From: an uncultured Roseburia sp.
GTDB lineage: Bacteria > Bacillota_A > Clostridia > Lachnospirales > Lachnospiraceae
DNA: 11,712 nt
Assembly (NCBI GenBank): GCA_900753715.1
Contig: CAAEAE010000076.1
Span: forward strand, 1 to 11,712
Direction: 5' to 3'
Shown here: one piece after another, positions 8,401 to 11,712 of the stretch
Layout: each line of letters begins with the position of its first letter
Numbering within the stretch: the stretch's first letter is position 1
Notes under the pieces: model-generated
Databases searched by the model: none
What the model saw: only the letters and a program-made list of their open reading frames with translations
What the model was told of the DNA's origin: nothing
Position numbers and translations under genes: made by a program

Positions 8401-8760
8401 ATTTACCGGTTCCACATAATAGACCGCTTTGTAAGTGTCCGCATGATCTGTCGTAAAATCCTCATTCTTTTCGTTCTTTGCTTCCTCAAATGTGACTTTA
8501 ACCTTGTTATCATCCTTGATTTCCAGTCCTGTGTAGTCTGATTTCACATCAAATACACTGCCTGTTTCGATTTCATAATCTTTGGCAGTCACCACCTCAT
8601 CTTCATCCAGAAGGTCTTTCACTTCCTCATAAAGTGGAGGTTTTTCCTCTGGCCGGATCTCCGCTGCATATGCAGTCATCGGAGATAACACTGTACTAAG
8701 CATTGTCATGCCTGCCAGCAAGCCAGATACTACTTTTCTAAAATTACCTTTTTTCTTCAT
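2467..8760 (-). CDS. Giant LPxTG-type surface adhesin with thioester-like domain and about 14 CnaB/SpaA repeats
   Basis: A 2097-residue intact cell-wall protein. Order: signal peptide (1-32, basic start, hydrophobic core, AYA cleavage site); an Ig-like segment (about 55-136); an acidic Glu/Thr/Ser/Ala linker (137-230); a thioester-domain-like region (about 245-372, Cys279 in YCVQP); a beta-rich segment (373-505); about 14 CnaB/SpaA domains (507-2037), each with a first-strand Lys, a VKE-type Glu before an AP-G-Y/F motif, and usually a closing Asn/Asp, the triad that forms intramolecular isopeptide bonds in this family; a Pro/Thr linker; sorting signal APKTG (2062-2066), membrane helix (2071-2089) and basic tail CRKRKNK. 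Such proteins are anchored by sortase and act as stalks for host or partner-cell attachment; the ligand is unknown. C. difficile CTns carry comparable collagen-binding-type proteins. No sortase is encoded here, so a host enzyme is presumably used. The gene has an AGGA ribosome site 7 nt before the ATG and is flanked by terminators. It could alternatively be a pilin-like subunit, but size argues against this. Confidence 0.92.
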   Translation of the reverse strand: MKKKGNFRKVVSGLLAGMTMLSTVLSPMTAYAAEIRPEEKPPLYEEVKDLLDEDEVVTAKDYEIETGSVFDVKSDYTGLEIKDDNKVKVTFEEAKNEKNEDFTTDHADTYKAVYYVEPVNQEHPKYQISRKLIVREKETEVQTEAAGSEAVTESETAGSEQQTEEAEDSEAESEITDIDADEFDDLVEQAQNQDTYDEESGLELHDVLEQAGDEGVDLDAMEEGEIATFEAVSAYSARSTQQVTIEKGPLYRYADYNLGTYLTEPYYISYGNVRAIAYCVQPAKPGPGSGNYTITKIGDNQALAKVCYYGTDAAGSESFFANKHTDFSEGKRFIIIHMAASYANGSSDAFYGTNATGEALAKELYNYCVNKPEIPDVAMSFSKPDVKAYVDGNVQRTENIQFNASSQQKITMDLPKGVKLHNVSTGNVSAAGASVTIGGGTTFYLSAPLTQTKDVNATFSAKMKGSITKDYSAYKLTTNASVQDLAFVFGEGVADEKYVSLKVSWIEQATIEIVKKDDTADVNLAGAVFGVYSDEACTKLITQMPATDKNGKSSVTIIKTQDTVYLKEITAPQGYVVNATATNVKLVASKTSAVTVENKEQLAELTIYKEGQVLTGADVSGNGTVFQYENRRQKNAVYNVYAGADIVTAYGTKVYSKGDLVKENLTTGENGSVTLKNLHLGTYVVKETKAPDSFYNGSEEKSVTLTYAGQNKEVVFADVTFNNERQKADVSVVKQDKDTKKPLKGGIFALYASDDIRNADGSVVVKKGTLIEKVTTGADGTAKFTVDLPIGYSYSVKEDQAPEGYVRNTEDVYTFQFSYTNDKEATVSFAHTFSNDRVTAKINLYKVDKETGKAVPQGDATLKGAVYGLYAREDIVHPDGATGTIYKAGEQVASLTTDDKGQASVNGLYLGKYYVKEITPPTGYLADTEEHDLTCSYEGDMTAEVKRECTSSEQVIKQPFQIIKAANNGKTDADLLSGAGFTVYLKSSLTKKADGSYDFDSAKPVVSGENGATEIFTDEKGYACSIPLPFGSYIVRETTTPHNYKPVDDFEVNITEHHPNEPQIWRVLLDEEFKAKLKIVKKDDETKKSVLIAGTEFKVYDLDNKKYVEQVTTYPVTTTHKSYFTDSQGYLIMPKNLKIGHYRIEEVNAPEGYTINKNYVEIAVDANTAYKMDSESGDAIITVDYENHPVKGKLTIYKKGEMLTGFKKDFVYEERYLKGAEFNVYAAENIYTPDYQKDENGNRQLIYAKDALVTTVTTGEDGKAVAENLPLGSYYVVEKTAPEGFVLNHDRSEVAFVYANQDTPVIEQEVTVGDDRQKIAIQVEKQDAENGTTVAGAVFGIYNKEDIKADGKVIVKAETLLQEMTSDNDGLAACTLDLPLGQYYVKELKAPAGFVSSDEVLNLDASYQGQDVKTVKLKTVKKNQPTTVEITKSDVTTGVELDGAKLTVLDKEGNVVDQWTSVKDQPHVIKRLTVGEEYTLREEMAPYGYLKAMDVKFTLKDTAEIQKVEMKDEVPTGLLIINKKGEFLDKVTLLDHVKGTVEHLFEYVTGSITDVTFDVFAAEDIKAADGVSEDYFKADEKVGTITTDSNGIAQMGDLPAGKYYVKEVKTTHGYVLDGEPRYVDLSYRDQNTPVITYDEKWQNARQKVKITVLKKEKDTERVLAGGVFGLYTSEDIKNAKGEVLLEKDSLIEQRVTDEKGQITFTADLPVDGKYYVKEIFAPDGFVTTDEVQEFTFEYAGEDQAEVSYDFTFENQPTTVELTKTDLTTGKELPGAHLKVTDSDGNTVDEWTSTEESHVIKELVVGKEYTMTETKPADGYVTAESITFTVENTAEVQKHEMKDDVTKVQISKTDITGETEIPGAKLTVLDKDDQVVESWISTEEAHYIEKLPIGKYTLREEQAPKGYLLTADVTFEVKDTGEIQKVAMKDDTAKGKVILNKTDKSSGEPLKGVEFELRDSKGKVLETLKTDAAGHAESKLYEIATFKNGKYDTAIKYYLVETKTLDGYTLDQTKHEVTFAYANDSTPVVEVTFNLTNEKPEVPETPNTPDTPQSHEETKVSNAPKTGDSTNIWLPILLLVISTGGMAGLYICRKRKNK
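2650..7242 (-). repeat. Array of about 14 CnaB/SpaA-type domain repeats (protein level)
   Basis: Approximate domain starts in adhesin residues: 507, 602, 727, 838, 956, 1073, 1190, 1318, 1425, 1515, 1646, 1756, 1845, 1933. Most are about 105-130 residues with an inserted AxEDI-type loop. Those at 1425, 1756 and 1845 are a shorter class of about 88 residues that lacks the loop and closes with KDEV, KDDV or KDDT. Repeats are well diverged at DNA level, with only short near-identical tracts, so the array is old rather than a recent slippage product. Confidence 0.85.
3232..5193 (-). repeat. Tandem duplication of a three-domain unit in the adhesin
   Basis: Domains starting at residues 1190, 1318 and 1425 match, in order, those starting at 1515, 1646 and 1756. 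The first of each opens with a KKGE motif (KKGEMLT, KKGEFLD), the second has a GAVFGIYNKEDI or GGVFGLYTSEDI segment, and the third follows NQPTTVE and is the short class (DVTTGVELDGA, DLTTGKELPGA). The offset is about 325-331 residues, near 990 bases. The domains at 602 and 727 resemble the first two members, without the third. Confidence 0.7.
7645..8028 (-). other. Thioester-domain-like region of the adhesin
   Basis: Adhesin residues about 245-372 resemble thioester adhesion domains of Gram-positive surface proteins: a YRYADYNLGTYL strand region, the YC motif at 278-279, and a helix KRFIIIHMAASYANG (331-345). In classical members the Cys bonds to a Gln in a later TQ-x-A motif; here the matching place appears to hold His337. 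Cys307 and Cys368 are also present and could form a disulfide. Assignment is by pattern, without structural comparison. Confidence 0.6.
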
Positions 8761-8790
8761 GCTAAGGTCCTCTCTTTCATATATTTGTAT

Positions 8791-8817
8791 TAAAACAGAC
8801 AGTCCTTAGACTGCCTG
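8791..8817 (-). terminator. Rho-independent terminator between topB and the adhesin gene
   Basis: On the minus strand CAGGCAGTC and GACTGTCTG form a 9-bp stem (one G-U) around a TAAG loop, followed by TTTTAAT. It begins 12 nt after the topB stop and ends about 30 nt before the adhesin start. The stem and tight loop are good and the T-run is moderate. It implies that the adhesin is not simply read through from topB; no convincing promoter is visible in the remaining gap. Confidence 0.7.
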
Positions 8818-8828
8818 CAATACACTAC

Positions 8829-10901
8829 TTATCGTTGTGGAAAAATAAGATTGAACTGTACATTTCCCTCTCCGGGATCGACCATCTCCACAGTTGCTTC
8901 ATACTGTCTCCCTGTTTTTCTGGATACCAGATCCTTATAATGGATTTTTCCTTTAGACAGGAACTTCTTTGCTGCCACCTTATCCATCTTTTTTCCCTGG
9001 CTTGCAAGAAATTTATCATTTTTCCATAAGGTAAAAGCACAGTTCCGGTCAGAACAGTAAAAATTTACTTTTCCTTCCCTGACATCTGCTCCACAGCGGG
9101 GACATTTGCCAATGACTTCTCCTTTTGCCTTTCCCTGAAACTGATTTTTCTTCTCTTCTGAAATTCCCTGATACCTGGCAACCAGTTCCTGCATCAGCTC
9201 TGTAATCCCATTTAGGAATTCATCTGCTGTCTCTGTATTCTGGGCAATATGATTCAATGCCATTTCCCACTCTGCGGTCATCTTCGGAGATTTAATCTCA
9301 TCCGGCAGAACCGTAATCAGTACATTTCCATCATCTGTCGGCACCAGATTTTTCTTTTCCCTTTTCACAAAGCCAGACTGAATCAATTTTTCAATGATTG
9401 CTGCCCTTGTTGCAGGAGTACCAAGTCCTTTCTTTTCTGTATCCTCGGTCAGCTCTTCATTCCCTGCACGTTCCATCGCAGAAAGCAGGGTATCTTCTGT
9501 GTACTGTTTCGGTGGCTGTGTAAAATGCTCCGATACAAAAGAATCACAGGGACCGTAATGCTTGCCATCCCAGATATCCAGCTCCGGCTCTTCTTTTTCA
9601 CTCTTTACGCCAAAGAACTGTTTCAATTTATTTTCGATCGACTTGAATCCTTCCTGCTTTGTTTTCTTTGCTGAGAGATAAAACGTATGATAATTACAGG
9701 TAATCTGGCATTTATGGCTTTCATAAATATAAGGATCTGCGGTTGCTGTCAGTACCCTGGCACTGATCAGATACAAAATCTTGCGGCTTCGTTCTTTCAG
9801 TTCACCAATATCTGCTTTGGCTACTTCCATGGTTGGGATAATCGCATGGTGATCGGATACTTTCTTTGAATTTAATACCTTACTCACGTCCGGCTGATAT
9901 TCCAGCCCTTCGGCATAGGGCATTTTCCCAAGTAACATCTGAATCAGAGTTTCTGTGCTTTCTCCCATCTCATCTGTCAGATACTGGCTGTCTGTTCTCG
10001 GATAAGTGACAAGCTTCTGCTCATACATCTCCTGCACAGCATCCAATGTCTGCTGTGCGGTATAGCCAAACATTCTGTTAGCTTCCCTCTGCAGGGTGGT
10101 CAGATCATAAAGCTTCGGAGGGCGGACCGTTTTCTCTTTCACATCATCCTTCTCCACTTCGCACATGCGCTCCTGACACTCTGCAGCCACTTTATCTGCA
10201 TCTTCTTTTTTCTGAAAATGCTCTGTGACCGCATCCATATCGTCAAATTTGATATGAGCCATATAATATTTCTCTTTGGTAAATTCCTTGATCTTCTGAT
10301 TTCGATCCACGATCATGGCAAGTGTTGGTGTCTGTACTCTTCCAACTTTCAGATTCTGGTTATACAGAACAGAAAAAAGACGACTCGCATTGATTCCCAC
10401 CAGCCAGTCTGCCTTTGCCCTGCAAAGTGCTGACTGATAGAGACTGTCATAACACGAACCGTCTTTTAATGACACAAATCCATCTTTAATTGCCTGTTCT
10501 TCCATAGAAGAGATCCAGAGCCGCTTCATCGGCTTTCTGCATCCTGCCTGCTCATACACCAAACGAAAGATTAACTCTCCTTCACGTCCTGCATCAGTTG
10601 CACAGATTACTTCATTCACTTCGGAATCTCTCATCAGTTTCTTTAAGATTCCGAACTGCTTCTTTGTGCCCTCCAAAATCTTGTGTTTCCAACATTCCGG
10701 CACAATCGGCAGATCTTCATATCTCCATTTTTTATATTTTTCATCGTATTCCGATGCATCGCATAATCCCACCAGATGTCCTACGCACCAGGAAACGATA
10801 TAACCGTTTCCCTCCACGTAACCATCTTTTCTTGTTCTGGCTCCAAGCACGGAAGCCAGTGCCATCGCAACCGATGGTTTTTCTGCAATCACTAATTTCA
10901 T
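8829..10901 (-). CDS. topB: DNA topoisomerase III (type IA), ICE-encoded
   Basis: A full-length 690-residue type IA topoisomerase, which passes single strands through a transient 5'-phosphotyrosine break. Visible are the TOPRIM start with IAEKPS (Glu7), the acidic metal-binding motif ATDAGREGE (101-109), the conserved KVGRVQTPTLAMI (185-197), the catalytic Tyr300 in LVTYPRTDSQYL, the HHAIIPT motif (351-357) and GLGTPATRAAIIEKL (492-506). Near the C-terminus Cys600, Cys603, Cys616 and Cys621 form a zinc-ribbon-like set, an addition common in element-borne copies. TopB genes are standard in Tn1549/CTn-type transfer modules next to DUF4366 genes and are thought to resolve or unwind DNA during conjugation. 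The ATG at 10901 directly abuts the DUF4366 stop codon, with GAGGAG (10911-10916) 9 nt upstream, so the two are translationally coupled. A terminator follows. All key residues are present; no defect seen. Confidence 0.96.
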   Translation of the reverse strand: MKLVIAEKPSVAMALASVLGARTRKDGYVEGNGYIVSWCVGHLVGLCDASEYDEKYKKWRYEDLPIVPECWKHKILEGTKKQFGILKKLMRDSEVNEVICATDAGREGELIFRLVYEQAGCRKPMKRLWISSMEEQAIKDGFVSLKDGSCYDSLYQSALCRAKADWLVGINASRLFSVLYNQNLKVGRVQTPTLAMIVDRNQKIKEFTKEKYYMAHIKFDDMDAVTEHFQKKEDADKVAAECQERMCEVEKDDVKEKTVRPPKLYDLTTLQREANRMFGYTAQQTLDAVQEMYEQKLVTYPRTDSQYLTDEMGESTETLIQMLLGKMPYAEGLEYQPDVSKVLNSKKVSDHHAIIPTMEVAKADIGELKERSRKILYLISARVLTATADPYIYESHKCQITCNYHTFYLSAKKTKQEGFKSIENKLKQFFGVKSEKEEPELDIWDGKHYGPCDSFVSEHFTQPPKQYTEDTLLSAMERAGNEELTEDTEKKGLGTPATRAAIIEKLIQSGFVKREKKNLVPTDDGNVLITVLPDEIKSPKMTAEWEMALNHIAQNTETADEFLNGITELMQELVARYQGISEEKKNQFQGKAKGEVIGKCPRCGADVREGKVNFYCSDRNCAFTLWKNDKFLASQGKKMDKVAAKKFLSKGKIHYKDLVSRKTGRQYEATVEMVDPGEGNVQFNLIFPQR

Positions 10902-11711
10902 TTACTCCTGCTCCTCTTCTTCATCTTCCAGCACATTATCATCAAAATCTTCATCTCTCAGGATTTCCGGTTCTGTACTTTCTTCCTGCTCATCTGCATC
11001 GTCTACTTCCCGTTTTTCTGACTCTGAATCTTCGGATTCATCTTCATCCTCTTCCATCTCATCCTCGTCATCATATTCATGCTTTGGTTTATAGACTTTG
11101 AAGTAATATCCTCCTGCCGCAGCTCCGACTGCAACCAGTGCAATCAAAAGATACGTTCCAAATGGACTTTTATCTTCAGGCATCTGAATATCATCCTCTA
11201 CCTTATCTTTCTCGGCTGACTCTGTCGTTTCCGGCTTTTCTTCCTCTGCTTTTTTCTCTGGTTCTGCATAAACCGTATCTACTTCCGGAAGTGTCACCGA
11301 ATCAGAAAGTGTAAAGTTCATCAGATCTTTTTCACTGACTTCTGTAAGAAAATACACATTATCCTGAGATTTTGAATTGTCAATAATCAGATAGAAAATC
11401 TTACCACTCTTAGTTGAAATGGTATAAAACTCTTTTGTGCCTTCCGTAGCTGTTTTGGTAACAGAATCTGCTGTCTCGCCTTCTTTATTAAGCTGTTCCT
11501 CAATACCTGTTACTGTCCGATCATCCACGGTTCCTTTTGCATCTGTTGGCTCAGAAGCCTGTGCATCCTGTGGAAGTGGTGAAGTCGTTGTTTTCTCAGT
11601 CCCCGTTGCATCTGCACTGGTCGTAGTTGCCATTGCACCATTACTGTCACTGGAAGTTTTCTGTTTCTCTGCCTGCTTCTTTGCCCATTCATAATAAGGA
11701 TTCTGCAACAC
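10902..11711 (-). CDS. DUF4366 (CD1107-type) mobile-element membrane protein, 5' end outside window
   Basis: The frame enters from the window edge. The first full codon is a GTG at 11711, but no ribosome site can be seen, and the N-terminal signal peptide expected of this family is missing, so the gene starts upstream. 269 codons are present. After a low-complexity Thr/Ala/Ser/Gln segment (1-90 of the visible part) comes the family core, KEFYTISTKSGKIFYLIID then NVYFLTEVSEKDL (93-130). A Lys/Glu linker leads to one membrane helix (about 184-203), then basic VYKPK (206-210), then a very acidic tail (211-269, 37 of 59 residues Asp or Glu by hand count). Basic residues after the helix predict the tail is cytoplasmic and the core outside. 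Members sit in ICE transfer operons between the NlpC/P60-DUF4315 genes and topB, as here; they are presumed to belong to the mating channel, but their function is unproven. Confidence 0.85.
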   Translation of the reverse strand: MLQNPYYEWAKKQAEKQKTSSDSNGAMATTTSADATGTEKTTTSPLPQDAQASEPTDAKGTVDDRTVTGIEEQLNKEGETADSVTKTATEGTKEFYTISTKSGKIFYLIIDNSKSQDNVYFLTEVSEKDLMNFTLSDSVTLPEVDTVYAEPEKKAEEEKPETTESAEKDKVEDDIQMPEDKSPFGTYLLIALVAVGAAAGGYYFKVYKPKHEYDDEDEMEEDEDESEDSESEKREVDDADEQEESTEPEILRDEDFDDNVLEDEEEEQE

Positions 11712-11712
11712 A

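Noticed and set aside
8757..8780. A 7-codon leader frame (MKERTLA) whose TGA overlaps the adhesin ATG
   Set aside because: There is no ribosome site before it, and its codons are largely the adhesin's own ribosome site; chance is the simpler explanation.
8761..8828. A promoter for the adhesin in the gap after topB
   Set aside because: TAATAC and TATATG could be -10 elements, but neither has an acceptable -35 at 16-18 bp; TTGCAG (8815-8820) has no -10 at the right distance. A promoter may exist inside topB, but I cannot point to it.
9249..9674. Plus-strand open frame of 141 codons inside topB
   Set aside because: It lies opposite a gene with complete type IA topoisomerase motifs; its composition is typical of an antisense shadow.
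11709..11711. GTG as the start of the DUF4366 gene
   Set aside because: It is just the first full codon at the window edge; there is no visible ribosome site and the expected signal peptide is absent, so the real start is upstream.
1..11712. tRNA, rRNA, CRISPR, insertion sequence ends, att sites or oriT
   Set aside because: I looked on both strands and saw no cloverleaf, regular direct-repeat/spacer pattern, transposase frame or long terminal inverted repeat. Small or diverged sites could be missed by eye.

Overview
This window is a stretch of the conjugation backbone of an integrative conjugative element of the Tn1549 / C. difficile CTn type, from a Clostridia host, most likely a gut Lachnospiraceae or a relative. 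The grounds are a moderately AT-rich sequence, strong AGGAGG-type ribosome sites, and the order DUF4366 (CD1107-like) protein, TopB-type topoisomerase III, LPxTG-type surface protein, DUF5688 protein, ArdC/SNF2-type giant helicase. The host assignment is inference. No 16S, tRNA, integrase, relaxase or att site is present.

Every gene I can support is on the minus strand, so transcription runs from the high-coordinate end to the low one. In that order: the 3' part of a DUF4366 membrane protein (10902-11711, its start lies outside); topB (8829-10901), whose ATG abuts the DUF4366 stop; a rho-independent terminator (about 8791-8817); a 2097-residue sortase-anchored CnaB/SpaA-repeat adhesin (2467-8760); a second strong terminator (2419-2446); an unlisted 46-residue basic small gene (2244-2384); a DUF5688 gene (1149-2237) six bases after it; a weak hairpin (1104-1126); and the N-terminal 360 codons of a giant helicase (1-1080), which runs off the window.

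The most unusual point is at the low-coordinate end. Inside the helicase frame, in the +1 frame, begins a recognisable TnpV-family reading frame (start at 203). It has its own ideal Shine-Dalgarno, a sigma-A-like promoter (TTGCAA, 17 bp, TATAAT) and a 12-bp palindrome at the expected transcription start. Two reading frames over the same DNA both look like known mobile-element proteins.

How the parts fit together (partly inference): DUF4366, topB, DUF5688 and the helicase belong to the transfer and DNA-processing module. The giant adhesin is a surface cargo gene with terminators on both sides, so it is probably a separate transcription unit within that module. No gap between genes exceeds about 85 bases, and I see no real gene on the plus strand.
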